From Cyrtodaria siliqua (Eukaryota; Mollusca; Bivalvia; Adapedonta; Hiatellidae), in the NCBI GenBank assembly GCA_037043455.1, contig JAWPHD010001818.1, forward strand, positions 186,001 to 250,000: a DNA stretch of 64,000 nt. Reading direction: 5' to 3'. The position numbers and the translations under genes are program-made. Positions 46,498-57,450 of the stretch are shown here, piece after piece. The notes under the pieces were generated by a model. The model worked only from the letters and a program-made list of their open reading frames with translations, was not told where the DNA came from and did no database searches. Within the stretch, counting starts at the first letter, position 1. Every line of letters begins with the position of its first letter.

Positions 46498-47005
46498 TTA
46501 ACGTTGAATGAACGAATGGCCTATTAACACATTCATGTTCAATTAGTCATGCATACACACTGGGTGATGGCTAACACAGTGCGAACCGCTGTGCTATAAT
46601 TAGCCAATTAGCCGCGGTAAGCCGCTATCTGAGATAATTCTAAAATTAGACCAATTGTGAAAAGTTATTTACAATGTGCTAATAAGTCTGAGGAAGTGTA
46701 CATATGATAAAAAGGTATACTAGTATCCCCAATTAGAACCAACTAATTCAAACGCCCTAATTTGTAGCTTAGTGTTACCATACTGTTTGAATATATATAC
46801 TGCTAATACTGTATAATTTATGTATACGTTCTTTTGTCTGGCGAACACAAGCTCGTATACTTCGCATAAATACTCGATAAATCGATTAGTTTGTGTAGAA
46901 CCAGGTAATACCTTCAATCAAAGACGATGTAAGGCGTAATATGCAACTAGTTCAAGAATGAAATAGATTAACAATAATGCAATATAGAGTAAAAGGAAGG
47001 AAGAA

Positions 47006-47245
47006 AAAGGGTTGACAGACCTGACTCTCTCGCAGAAAAATGGCGTCTGTCTTCAATACCTCCCTAGAGGGATATCCATGACAAGGGGTATTGGTCCCCG
47101 AATTGGTGATAGGCCAGCTTCACAGACATTAAGAGTGCATAATCGTCTGCTTAGCCTTGTCAGAGTACTGAGAGTACCAAACGCCCCGGCTCTCTGTCAA
47201 AACATAAATCCGTTTTCCTTATTTCAACAGAAAACCCTATTCGGT
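47006..47245 (+). repeat. 240-bp dispersed repeat, copy 2
   Basis: Nearly identical to 39650-39890, same orientation, without the adjacent 219-bp repeats. Confidence 0.92.
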
Positions 47246-47302
47246 TATTAATTCAAAATCGATTCTTTATTACTTCTAGTTGTATGTCTCCTATGTATTA
47301 AT

Positions 47303-47555
47303 GGGGGCGTCCGTGGCCGAGTGGTAAACGTCTCTGACTTGAAATCACTTGCCCCTCACCGCTGTAGGTTCGATCCCTCAGGGGCCTAGGAATCTCTATG
47401 TGAGGAAGCTATCCAGCTGGCTTGCGGAACGTCGCCCGTGCACGAAAATTGCCCGGAGGGGCACCTTGGGTCTTCCTCCACCAATGGAAGCTGGAAAGTC
47501 GCCATATGACCTTAGCTGTTGGTGCGACTATAAACTCCAATTCAATCAATAAAGT
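47303..47555 (+). mobile_element. tRNA-derived SINE
   Basis: Head: GGGGGCGTCCGTGGCCGAGT (A box TGGCCGAGTGGT), a Ser/Leu-like variable arm, and B box GGTTCGATCCC at 47367-47377. Body: AGCTGGAAAGTCGCCATATG then GGTGCGACTATAAACTCC, a conserved 3' domain seen in mollusc SINEs. It ends in CAATCAATAAAG. This is a SINE, not a tRNA gene: the acceptor stem is not closed and a 170-bp tail follows. Confidence 0.85.
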
Positions 47556-48677
47556 TTAAGATATCGATCCAAAAGTCACCATTTCGAATATCGCAGATGC
47601 TATTATAATTTTCAGTGAATGGTGTGTTTTTTTATGTTGCTTTGTAGATCGCAGTAATGAAATGGAAAGGGTTCTGTATAAACTCTATAAAACTGCCTTA
47701 TATATACGGGTTTCCAGACATTATCTGTAGCTTGAATGTGGTAGTATACCAAGCATCTAAACGCTCCCTTTTGCCCACCAGCCTTATATACAGCTAAAAA
47801 GTTGCTCGGGAAACGTCCTCATCTAAATGGGGATAATTAACAATATCAAAATTAAAATCATCTCCCTCGTCATAGAGATTGCTAATTATTTCACCATTTT
47901 CAATAGAGAGATAGTAATCGAGAACAGAAACGTTAGTATCAGAAATATAAGCTTTGTTAAGTGTATTTTAGGATATATATTGATGAACATAGTAGAAAAG
48001 AAAGGGTTGTCCATGTTCAGTATGTCATCCAGATACTGAGAGGTGTCATTAAAGGGACACACGGCAATCTTGCATTTTTAAAAACTCACGGCATCCCGTT
48101 AGTATTTCTCTTAACATGTATTTGTTCAATCATTACTATTAATTGTTAGAATAGTGAAAGCAAATTGTTTATACATATTACTAACTTTTTATAATATTGC
48201 ACCAATAATATATTTTAAAAAATGTTAAAATAATGAAGAAAATTGAAATCTCAAATTTTTATTTAATTATAGAATGTTTGTTTTATTATCCTCGTCAATA
48301 GGTCTAGGACGGGTCGAGGGCATCCCGCCGTAGACCTTACAATTTTCATACTAGTTCATGCATTAAGTCTGATCAGACTCAAGAGCATATGATAGATACT
48401 TCAACAAATACTCAAAATAGATACAATGACGTGATAGTGTCATAATGTAATTCATGTAATACATATAACAACACACAATAGCATGACAAGCAATATACAC
48501 TATTTAAATGTAATTTGCGTTCATGCATTATGAGAATTCATGTTTTACGACAATGGTGCGCAGAACTTTACTTGAAATAATGAATTTATTGTCAAAATGA
48601 AATACTATTTGAATTTATAGAATTTTCAATTGTCACAAAAGGTGTATCTAAAAGAAACAGTATTAGCAAGAACAACC
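47556..48677. other. No gene; half copy of the TTAA MITE
   Basis: TTAAAGGGACACACGGCAAT at 48049 and about 75 bases on match one arm of the MITE at 34415-34575. A related, more diverged arm is at 13393-13470. No coding region supported. Confidence 0.5.
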
Positions 48678-48706
48678 AAAAAAAAAAAAAAAAAAAAAAA
48701 AAAAAC
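48678..48706. repeat. Poly-A run of 29
   Basis: Lies just beyond the 3' end of the minus-strand LINE, but as A on the plus strand. It is therefore not the LINE's own A-tail; it may be the tail of an unrecognised plus-strand insertion. Confidence 0.8.
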
Positions 48707-48758
48707 ACCAATTAACACAAATTTCACACAGGAGGGTAATACTATTGTTTGCCATCTT

Positions 48759-50940
48759 TTATCCAGTATATACAGATAAATTTCTTAAATCAAAAGCTTT
48801 GTATGTGTACATAGCCAAATCTTTTATTTGTTTCTTATCTTCTGATGTTATTAAAGGTGTTAATTTGATCATATTCGGTCTTCTATAAAAATATGATGTT
48901 AAGTACAATTTTCTAAGGTCATTATATCAGTATATAAAGGACATTCAAATAGAAAATGGTATTCGTACACTAACACATTGCATAATTTGCATTTTCTGTT
49001 TTCTCTCGGTGTTTTATTTGGTTTATTCCGCATACCAGATTCTATTTCGAGCCTATGAGAAGACACTCTAAGTATTGTAAGTGCTTTTCTAAATTTAATA
49101 ATATTCACAGTATTTAGCGGATAAGATTGGAATTTAAAGTCTGAGAAACACTTATAAAATATTGCTCTGTTAGAACTGTGTATTCTTTCATTCCAGTTTT
49201 GTACAAAATTATCTTTAAGGCGTTGCTTTAAGACGGACACAAATATGTTCATATCCCCTACACCCTGTAATAACCATACCTCAGAATCCTAAGCAGGATA
49301 AATTGTCTTTGACAAAAGACGCCCAGTTCGATTAAAATGGCAGTTTAATCATATCTTCCAACATCATCATGTAAATGTGGTAAATTATTTTCTTTTATCT
49401 GAATTTAGAAATTTTAACCAATATTTAATGATTATGAAAAGTCTTCTTATATAATAATTTATCCTTCCTAATTCTCCGTAGATAAAATCATTTTAAGTTG
49501 ATATTTTTACACCAAGCAATATTTTGCAAAAATTTAAGTGCACACGTTCGATTTGGTTGGCTTTTCCAAAGCCCTACACTTCACTGCCATAGTTTAAGAT
49601 AGGAGTAATTAATTTATCAAACAATTCAAGCGTGTGCTTTGTAGATATGCTTGTAAATTTAGATAAATATTTTTTAAGTTTAACAATTGCTTTTTGTCTG
49701 AGCTTCAGTGAATGCCCCATCCGTTGTAAAAATAATACCCAATATGAAAATGTATTCACAATTGCTATAGGTAATGCATTGTAATAAAATGTTAAATTTC
49801 TGGGCAATATTCCACCTTTCCTGAAAACCATTACCTTGGTCTTGTCAGTGTTAACTTTAAGTTTCCACCTTATACAATAATCATGCAATATATCCAATCC
49901 TGATTGTAATTCTATGGCCGTGTTGGCAAATATAATGATATCATCTGCATATAGTAATAAAAACAATGTAAGGGATTTATCCACGCCGGTGTAACCTTTC
50001 ATATAATAGTCATCTTCTAAGTCATTCAGATACATTGCAAATAGGAAAGGCGACAGGCATTCCCCTTGACGAACCTCTAGGTGAAATTGAAAGGTATAAC
50101 TCAATGTATTTTCAAACTTGTTTGATGTTACATTTTCATACATAGATCTTATAACATCGAGCATTTTCCCTCTAACCCCTAGTTTTATAAGCTTATACCA
50201 AAGGTTATCCCTAACAACATAGTCAAACGCTTTTGAGAAATATACAAAGGCACAAAAAAGTTGCTTATTTTGATTTAAAATATTGTTAACCAGTCAATGT
50301 AGGGCAATAACATTGTCTATAGTACTCATACAGGATCTAAAACCGGCTTGCGTTTCTACATATACATAATTTTCTTCTGCCCAAGTCGTCAATCGAGTAT
50401 TTAATAATCTTGTAAATAGTTTTCCTAATCCACTTAATAGCGTTGTTCCTCTAAGGTTCTCAACATTATGTAATGCCCCATGTTTCTGAATTGGTACAAT
50501 GTATCCTTCGCTCCACGAATCTAGAAAGTAACCACTATCAAGAATTGTGTTAAAAAATGTATTTAAATACGCTGAAAGTATATCTATACCATGAATGAAA
50601 ATTCATTTAAGACATTGTCAGGACCGCCGGAGCGAGCTTGACCTAAGTGTAATATTCCGTATCGCAACTCAGCCTCAGTAATTGGGACATTTAATTCATT
50701 AAACATAGCCTGTATTTTACTATTTATAAATCCATCATAAATTACACCTTCGTCGACCTGAAAAAACGTATCTTCAGGGTTGTTTATTGCCTTAAAATAT
50801 AAAGCGAAATTATCAGCATTTAAATTCTTTGGCTTGTTTGAGGCAGATGCATATTTTAGTAAATTCCAGTATTCTTTAGCGTTTTTCTGTTTCGCTTCCA
50901 TAATCTTACACGTACGTTTTTTATCTTGTTCATATTAAAA
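48759..50940 (-). pseudogene. Old LINE, ORF2 3' half (RT to C-terminus)
   Basis: Minus strand. It reads EAKQKNAKEYWNLLKYA, TEAELRYGILHLGQARSGGP (RT N-terminal region), then after decayed stretches QGECLSPFLFAMYLNDLEDD, LLLYADDIIIFAN (RT active site, YADD at about 49950), RWKLKVNTDKTKVMVFRKGG, and a C-terminal part with RKALTILRVSSHRLEIESG and CKLCNVLVYEYHFLFECPLY (Cys/His zinc-like motif), ending at TAA 48759. Several frameshifts and stops. It continues at 57451 beyond the inserted LINE. Clade not assigned. Confidence 0.85.
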
Positions 50941-50943
50941 AGT

Positions 50944-50951
50944 GCGTACCC
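50944..50951. other. Target-site duplication, left copy
   Basis: GCGTACCC, identical to 57443-57450, brackets the plus-strand LINE. Confidence 0.8.
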
Positions 50952-51252
50952 AGGCAATTAAATATGGCAGCAGTAAGGTTGTAGGTTTTCATCACTGCTG
51001 ACTTTTTGGCAAAACAGCCTGTTTTGTAGTGACAATAGTTTTAAAAAATGGAATAATTTTGTGTCTAAAGGTTATGACTAGAATATAGAGAAGAAAAATT
51101 TGAAAAATATCATTTGGTTGAAGAATTATTGACTATTGTATCAATATTCCTTTGTTTTGGATTTATAAAATTTAGTTCACCTGAACTGGAATATAACATT
51201 TTCACACTCTCCCTAGTGGATTAAAGGATTAACTTGTTCACAGTAGTGCATC

Positions 51253-52179
51253 ATGAATAAGGAGGTTATTAAACCAGCCAAGCCAATGGCAAATTTAAAG
51301 GGAAGTACAGGTGCCTCAGGCAGTAGGCAACCACCATCGAAGAGAACAAACTCTGATATGTCCCCAAATAGCAGTGTTGAGGAGATAACTGTACTTAGCC
51401 ACCATATAGAAGAACTATCGGACGATATGAAAAGTCTTAAGGGAGAGATATTGAGTGTCAGGGGAGAGCTCAAAAGAGTTATGAAAAAAGACGAAATGGA
51501 GCTATTCATTAAAGAAACAGTCAGCAAAATATTTTCTGAGCTGAATGAGAACATGGAGTTAATGATCCAAATTAAAATAGACGAAACAACAAAAGGAATG
51601 AGAGAAAAAATGAAGGACATAGAAAATGAAAACATACAACTAAAAAGTGACATACACAGCCTCAGATCACAGCTTACAACCACAAAAACAAAGAGTGAAG
51701 AAGCTGATATGAGATCTAAGGAAGCACTGTCCATGTCAAATTACAATGAGCAGTACTCGCGTAAAAATAACGTTAAGATCCTTAACATCGAAGATAAGCT
51801 CAACGAAACTGAAGAGGAGCTCACATCTCACGTCTGTGACTTGCTCCAAGAAAAAGGGGTCACACTTCAGCTATCGAAAATAGTTGCTATCCACCGCATT
51901 CCTGGGAAAGTAGGCCAACCGAAACCAGTCTTACTTAAACTGGCCAACAACAACGAAAAAACAAAAATCATGAGAAAGAGGTCCGAGTTTAAACAAATGG
52001 GTCACCGCCTTGTGGACGATGTCACAAAGTGCAATGCACATTTAATCAAGAGCCTGTGGGACCACAAAGACATTGAGCAGGCATGGTATTACAATGGGTC
52101 CGTCTACGGAAAGACCGAGGCAGGAACACGACACCGATTCGATATATTCGATGACATTGCGGCCGTTGTGGGGAAGTGA
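51253..52179 (+). CDS. LINE ORF1 protein (coiled coil, RRM, C-terminal domain)
   Basis: 308 residues. A disordered basic/Ser-rich N-terminus (1-40) leads to a long coiled coil (about 45-165; EELSDDMKSLKGEILSVRGE, KMKDIENENIQLKSDIHSLR). Then comes an RRM-like part from about residue 166 (EQYSRKNNVKILNI, ATRIPG-like AIHRIPG) and a C-terminal domain (PVLLKLANNNEKTKIMRKRS). This is the transposase_22/L1 ORF1p layout: a trimeric RNA-binding nucleic-acid chaperone that packages the LINE RNA. The Met at 51253 lies about 300 bp from the element's 5' end. No internal stop or frameshift. Confidence 0.9.
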   Translation: MNKEVIKPAKPMANLKGSTGASGSRQPPSKRTNSDMSPNSSVEEITVLSHHIEELSDDMKSLKGEILSVRGELKRVMKKDEMELFIKETVSKIFSELNENMELMIQIKIDETTKGMREKMKDIENENIQLKSDIHSLRSQLTTTKTKSEEADMRSKEALSMSNYNEQYSRKNNVKILNIEDKLNETEEELTSHVCDLLQEKGVTLQLSKIVAIHRIPGKVGQPKPVLLKLANNNEKTKIMRKRSEFKQMGHRLVDDVTKCNAHLIKSLWDHKDIEQAWYYNGSVYGKTEAGTRHRFDIFDDIAAVVGK

Positions 52180-53250
52180 ATATTTCCCATTTTAGGTGGG
52201 GACACTGACAGTAGCTTGCGATGAAATATATTTACTTCACGATAAGTAATAAAAATACAACTATATGTATACTTCTTAATTCTATAGTTTAAATCTTATA
52301 TAAGTGTGAAAGTTGTGAGTGTTTAATTCAGTTTTGAGTGTTGAATCATTCTTTACTGGATTGTGATAATATTCAGTGGACAGCTTAAGATTATAACAGT
52401 TATATAACTCACTAGTGACACACATTTATGGAGTATGTACAGTTACTGATCTATATAATTATATACCTGAAGGTCAGTGAATATGATTTTGAAAACCAAA
52501 GAGGATATACCATGAACATATTTAATATGTGCAGTTTATGAAATATATTAATCTTGTTGAGGACTATAATTATTTTGGCTTAAAAAGTGAGTATTTTTAT
52601 CATCTAAATATATTTTCTTGCATATGTTTAGAACAAAGGCTGAAAAGCTGTAATAGAAAAAATATCTATTAATAAAAAAGTATTTTAAACAGCCACAATA
52701 TGTTTTTTAAGTTTGAGTATTTTTTCTTTTCTTTTGATATTCATAAGGCAAGAGGGAAAAAAGGGTTTGTTTCCGCTAACGGCTTCAAAAGAATTAGGGT
52801 CGATAGGTAGGCAAAACTTTTCTTTTTTTTCTTTTTTTATTATTATTAATGACCTTATTTTTGTTAATGAAAAACACTTTTAATATGATAAAAACTACTG
52901 GGGAAGGTATTACTACCTAGAGAATACATGGTTATGGCCCTTTTTCAATTTTTGGTTATGTACATTGGCTAAATAATAGGGTCGGTCGGGTTGGCGGAAA
53001 CAAGCATTTATTTTTTTCTTTTAAACCTAATATATAGTTATAATAGATCTATATAGACATAATTAATAATATTACAGGCTTGTTTGTTTTTGCCAAAGTC
53101 AGCTTTTGGTTCATTTTGTTATGAATCTGGCACTTATCATTCTGCCTTTTTGTTTGCATTCCTTTATATTTTATTTCATGTTACTGGTACTGTACAGGGG
53201 ACCCTCTCTGTTTGGATTTTACTTTAATTACATGTCTTATATGATGACTC
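52180..53250 (+). other. Inter-ORF region of the LINE, possible nested MITE
   Basis: Unusually long for an L1-type element. It contains inverted motifs GTTTGTTTCCGC (52766) and GCGGAAACAAGC (52995) bracketing about 240 bp, with AGGGTCG-type sequence just inside both, which looks like a small inverted-repeat insertion. No conserved ORF. Confidence 0.5.
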
Positions 53251-56200
53251 ATGGAGGCTAAAATTTTGTCAGTTAATTGTCAGGGTCTTGGCTCAACTGA
53301 GAAACGTCTAGATGTATTTAATTACTTGAAATCAAAACAATGCCATATATACTGCCTTCAAGATATTCATTCAACAAAATCTAGCGAACATATTATAAAA
53401 TCACAATGGGGATATGATGGCATTTTTAGCTCTGGTACTTCAAATTCCAGAGGAGTTGCAATATTATTTAACAAAAATGTTGAGTACACTCTACATAAAC
53501 ATATATCTTGCCCCGAAGGCAATTTTATTATAGCAGATCTAACTGTTAATAATAACAGACTGACATTAATTAACATATATGGCCCAAATATCGATAATCC
53601 TGCCTTTTATGATAATATTGTGACACTATCAGAGACAATTAATAATGATAAAATGATATGGTGTGGCGACTTTAATCTAGTACAGGACCCCAAAACTGAT
53701 TACTACAATTACAAAAATATAAATAATAAAAATGCTCGTGAAAAGATTTTGGAAATGAAAGAAAAATATTACCTTATTGATCCTTTCAGAGAGAATAATC
53801 CAGATTTAAAAAGATATACATGGAGAAAAAAGAACCCTTTAAAGCAGGCACGACTTGACTTTTTTCTGATAACAGACAATTTATTACCGTCGGTAAACAA
53901 AAGCACGATAGAGTCTAGCTATCGTTCTGACCATTCCATGGTTATTCTAGATCTTTCTTTTACCTTATTTAAAAGAGGAAAACCATTATGGAAACATAAC
54001 AATTCTTTACTGAAAGACATAGATTACTTAAATTGTATGAACGAAAAAATAAATGATATCATAACACAATATGCGCTACCAATATATGACATCCAAAACA
54101 TCAAATACATAACAAATGAAGAAATACAGTTTGTCATCAATGACCAATTATTTTTAGATACACTCTTAATGGAGTTAAGGGGGAAATCCATTTCATACTC
54201 AAGCTTTAAAAAGAAACAACAAGATAACCTAGAGAAAGATGTTATCCAAAAAATAGAGAAATTAGAACACAACCTTTTACCAGAAAATTTGGAGCAGTTA
54301 GAAAATTTAAAAGAAACTTTAACAGACTTACGTAAGCAGAAAATGCAAGGTTATGTTATTAGATCAAGAGCAACTATTATTGAAGAAGATGAAAGACCCA
54401 GTAGCTATTTTTGCAATCTTGAATCCTATAATTACACAAGCAAAGTTATTCCAAAAATTGAAAAAGATGACGGTACATTAATAACGGACCAATTTGATAT
54501 TCTTGAAGAAACAAAATGTTTTTATGAATCATTATATAGTAGCACAGATGCCACCATGATAGATGTAGATTTAGATACAGAACTTCTTAATTATGATATT
54601 CCAAAGCTTTCCCCTGAGGAAGCAAACTCTCTGGAAGGAACGATAACTTTTGAACATGCATCATCAACGCTGAAAGCAATGTCAAATAATCGCAGTCCCG
54701 GTTCAGATGGATTCAGCGCAGACTTCTTTAAAGTTTTTTGGAAGCACTTAGGGCATTTTGTAATAAGAGCAATAAATTTTGGTTATCTTAATGGAGAATT
54801 ATCAATAACGCAAAGGGAAGGGATTATAACTTGCATACCAAAGGATAATAAACCCCGTAAGTTTTTAAAGAATTATAGGCCTATCTCATTATTGAATTGC
54901 GTTTATAAAATTGCATCTGGCACTATAGCTTCCAGAATTAAAACTACACTATATAAACTTATTAATGGGGATCAAACTGGTTTTATAGCTGGGCGATACT
55001 TGGGAGAAAATACAAGGCAGCTTTTTGACATCATGCACTTTGCTGAAGAAAACAACTTACCTGGATTAATTTTGTTGGTGGACTTTGAAAAAGCATTTGA
55101 TTCTCTATCTTGGGCATTTATTCATAAAGTTTTGGCTTTTTTTGGATTTGGTACCTCTATTACTTCATGGCTAAAAGTTCTATACAAAAATGCTAAGCTG
55201 GCTATCAATCAAGGAGGACACTTGTCATCATTTTTTCCAATTAAGAGGGGCTGCCGCCAAGGAGATCCATTATCACCATATATCTTTATCTTGTGCGCAG
55301 AAATTCTTGCTATTAAGATCAGAAATAATAAAAATATTAAAGGAATAACTATTGGAAACACTGAATTCAAATTGTCACAATATGCAGATGATGCTGCGGC
55401 AATATTAGATGGTTCAAATACATCTCTGAATGAGACTCTTAATGAGCTATCCTACTTTGCAAAATATTCAGGGCTTAAGGTAAATTTCGATAAAACACAA
55501 GTAATATGGATAGGGATTAAAAAGTACAGCAGTGATACAATCAAAACAAGGTGGAAATTGTCATGGGGGAAAACTGATTTTAAACTGCTAGGAATCAATT
55601 TCAATGTAGACTTGAATAAAATCACTCATATAAATTATTTAGAAAAAATAACAAAGATAAAAAATTTAATCAAACAATGGAAGCGTAGATACTTAACCCC
55701 ATTTGGAAAAATAACAGTAATAAAATCCCTTCTTCTACCTATGTTTAACCATTTATTTATATCACTTCCAAACCCTAATGATAATATTATAAAACAAATA
55801 AATACAATTTTTTATGATTTCTTATGGGAAGGACCAGCAAAAATAAAACACAGTGTTCTGGTAAAAAAATACTTTGAAGGAGGGCTTAAAATGATTAACT
55901 TAAAGGCTTTTATTTATGGTCTTAAAGCAACATGGTTAAGAAGATGGATACTTACAGGTGGTAAATGGATACAGATTATTGAGCATACACTCAACTTAAA
56001 AAATATAACAAGTTTTGGGAAAACATATACAGAGATACAAATTGCACAGATAAAAAATCCATTTTGGATTGATGTTTTAAAATCATATGCATATATTAAT
56101 GAAAAAAATCAGCCTGAAACTGCTGAACAATTTCTAGCAAGTCCTATTTTCCATAACGATAATCTCAAAATTGGTGGGAATGCTATATTCATTCAGTCAT

Positions 56201-57027
56201 GGTATAACAAAGGCATATTTCTTATAAATGATTTAGTTAAAGACAATGGAGACTTCTACTCAGAACTAGAATTTAAGGAGATGTACAATGTTAGAACAAA
56301 TTTTATTCAATATAATGGAATAGTTGCATCAATTAAAGGGTATGCCGTTAAACAAAATATTAAGAAGTTCCATAAAAAGCTACAAAATCCATTAATATTA
56401 GCTAATGTTGCACTTCTAACTAAAAACACCAAAGGAACCAAAAACATATATGATATACTAAACAAAAATGAAGATAAACCTACATCTAAACAGAAGTGGG
56501 ATAACATTTATAACATTGAAAATCACTTATGGAAAGATATTTATATGTCCCCTTTTATATATAAACTTAGTACAAGACTTCAATGGTTTCAAGTAAGGAT
56601 CAACCATACAATATTACCAACAAAAAAATACCTATTTACAATTAAAGCCATTGACAGTCCACTTTGTAATTTTTGCCACCAACCCGAGACCATTCCACAT
56701 ATGCTTTGGTCATGTCCAGAAACACAAACATTTCTTACTGAAATCAAGGCCTGGTTACTAACTAAGCATATACATATTACATTTATAGAAGAACTATTTT
56801 TATTCAATATTGGAAAAAACCTATCATCAACCGATCTTTACATTATTATAGAAATCAAATATTATATTTTTTCATCAAAACATCTGAACAAATCACTATC
56901 CCTCACTGCTATGAAGAACAGACTTAAGCATTCATATGAATCCCTTAAATGTATAGCCGTCAAAAATAATACCTTGGAATCATTTTCGGAAAAATTGACA
57001 AACTATAAAGAGGCACTAGAAGATTAA
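53251..57027 (+). CDS. LINE ORF2 protein: AP endonuclease and reverse transcriptase
   Basis: 1258 residues, uninterrupted. The N-terminal APE-type endonuclease has VNCQGLG (Asn9), LQDIH (Asp38 where L1 has Glu), NIYGPN (Tyr110), CGDFN (Asp140, Asn142), RLDFFL (Asp203) and RSDHSM (Asp227, His228). The reverse transcriptase has RSPGSDGFSADFFK, LKNYRPISLLN, DFEKAFD (Asp611, Asp617), GCRQGDPLSP and QYADDAAAI (Asp713, Asp714). C-terminal Cys/His motif CNFCHQPETIPHMLWSC (Cys1139, Cys1142, His1150, Cys1155), as in L1/Tx1. The protein nicks target DNA and reverse-transcribes its own RNA there. The ORF1 + ORF2 layout and the GSDGF and DFEKAFD motifs favour Tx1/L1 over CR1 or RTE. Confidence 0.95.
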   Translation: MEAKILSVNCQGLGSTEKRLDVFNYLKSKQCHIYCLQDIHSTKSSEHIIKSQWGYDGIFSSGTSNSRGVAILFNKNVEYTLHKHISCPEGNFIIADLTVNNNRLTLINIYGPNIDNPAFYDNIVTLSETINNDKMIWCGDFNLVQDPKTDYYNYKNINNKNAREKILEMKEKYYLIDPFRENNPDLKRYTWRKKNPLKQARLDFFLITDNLLPSVNKSTIESSYRSDHSMVILDLSFTLFKRGKPLWKHNNSLLKDIDYLNCMNEKINDIITQYALPIYDIQNIKYITNEEIQFVINDQLFLDTLLMELRGKSISYSSFKKKQQDNLEKDVIQKIEKLEHNLLPENLEQLENLKETLTDLRKQKMQGYVIRSRATIIEEDERPSSYFCNLESYNYTSKVIPKIEKDDGTLITDQFDILEETKCFYESLYSSTDATMIDVDLDTELLNYDIPKLSPEEANSLEGTITFEHASSTLKAMSNNRSPGSDGFSADFFKVFWKHLGHFVIRAINFGYLNGELSITQREGIITCIPKDNKPRKFLKNYRPISLLNCVYKIASGTIASRIKTTLYKLINGDQTGFIAGRYLGENTRQLFDIMHFAEENNLPGLILLVDFEKAFDSLSWAFIHKVLAFFGFGTSITSWLKVLYKNAKLAINQGGHLSSFFPIKRGCRQGDPLSPYIFILCAEILAIKIRNNKNIKGITIGNTEFKLSQYADDAAAILDGSNTSLNETLNELSYFAKYSGLKVNFDKTQVIWIGIKKYSSDTIKTRWKLSWGKTDFKLLGINFNVDLNKITHINYLEKITKIKNLIKQWKRRYLTPFGKITVIKSLLLPMFNHLFISLPNPNDNIIKQINTIFYDFLWEGPAKIKHSVLVKKYFEGGLKMINLKAFIYGLKATWLRRWILTGGKWIQIIEHTLNLKNITSFGKTYTEIQIAQIKNPFWIDVLKSYAYINEKNQPETAEQFLASPIFHNDNLKIGGNAIFIQSWYNKGIFLINDLVKDNGDFYSELEFKEMYNVRTNFIQYNGIVASIKGYAVKQNIKKFHKKLQNPLILANVALLTKNTKGTKNIYDILNKNEDKPTSKQKWDNIYNIENHLWKDIYMSPFIYKLSTRLQWFQVRINHTILPTKKYLFTIKAIDSPLCNFCHQPETIPHMLWSCPETQTFLTEIKAWLLTKHIHITFIEELFLFNIGKNLSSTDLYIIIEIKYYIFSSKHLNKSLSLTAMKNRLKHSYESLKCIAVKNNTLESFSEKLTNYKEALED

Positions 57028-57408
57028 TATACTATTAACATTATGCAAAATTAATACCAAGATCCTGACCACTGATTATCTGAATCAATCCAGATTAAAC
57101 TGGACTTAAAGATTTATTATAAACAATCTTACAGAGGGTGTGTCTACTGGACAGTTAATTGGTAACCCATATATTTTGAAAATTAATAATAGAAAAGATT
57201 TTCCCATCTTACTTAGTTTAATTTTTCAAAGAGAAAAACATATATATACTGAAACTAGAGGAAAGAGAGTATCAGAATGAGTGAGTGTTGTGACAACTAT
57301 TTTATATTGTTATAATTTTCTTTGTAAAGTGTGCGGTGGGATGGCCCTCCCGGACCCACAACACACTCATTCACGGGGAGAATAAATGGGTTACCTATTT
57401 GGTAACTG

Positions 57409-57440
<32 letters not shown>
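57409..57440 (+). repeat. Poly-A tail of the LINE
   Basis: 32 uninterrupted A, 23 bases after AATAAA, followed by GG and the right target duplication. Confidence 0.95.
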
Positions 57441-57442
<2 letters not shown>

Positions 57443-57444
<2 letters not shown>

Positions 57445-57450
57445 GTACCC
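57443..57450. other. Target-site duplication, right copy
   Basis: GCGTACCC, matching 50944-50951. Confidence 0.8.

Larger units (their letters stand above)
50952..57440 (+). mobile_element. Full-length Tx1/L1-type LINE, intact ORFs
   Basis: 5' UTR 50952-51252, ORF1 51253-52179, a long inter-ORF region (1.07 kb), ORF2 53251-57027, 3' UTR with AATAAA at 57381, and A-tail 57409-57440. Flanked by an 8-bp target duplication. It is inserted inside the RT-proximal part of an older minus-strand LINE, whose reading frame resumes across the two flanks. Intact ORFs, a pure A-tail and a perfect duplication point to a recent insertion. Confidence 0.9.

Noticed and set aside
47303..47390. Working tRNA-Ser/Leu gene
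   Set aside because: A and B boxes are good, but the acceptor stem does not close and a conserved SINE body follows.
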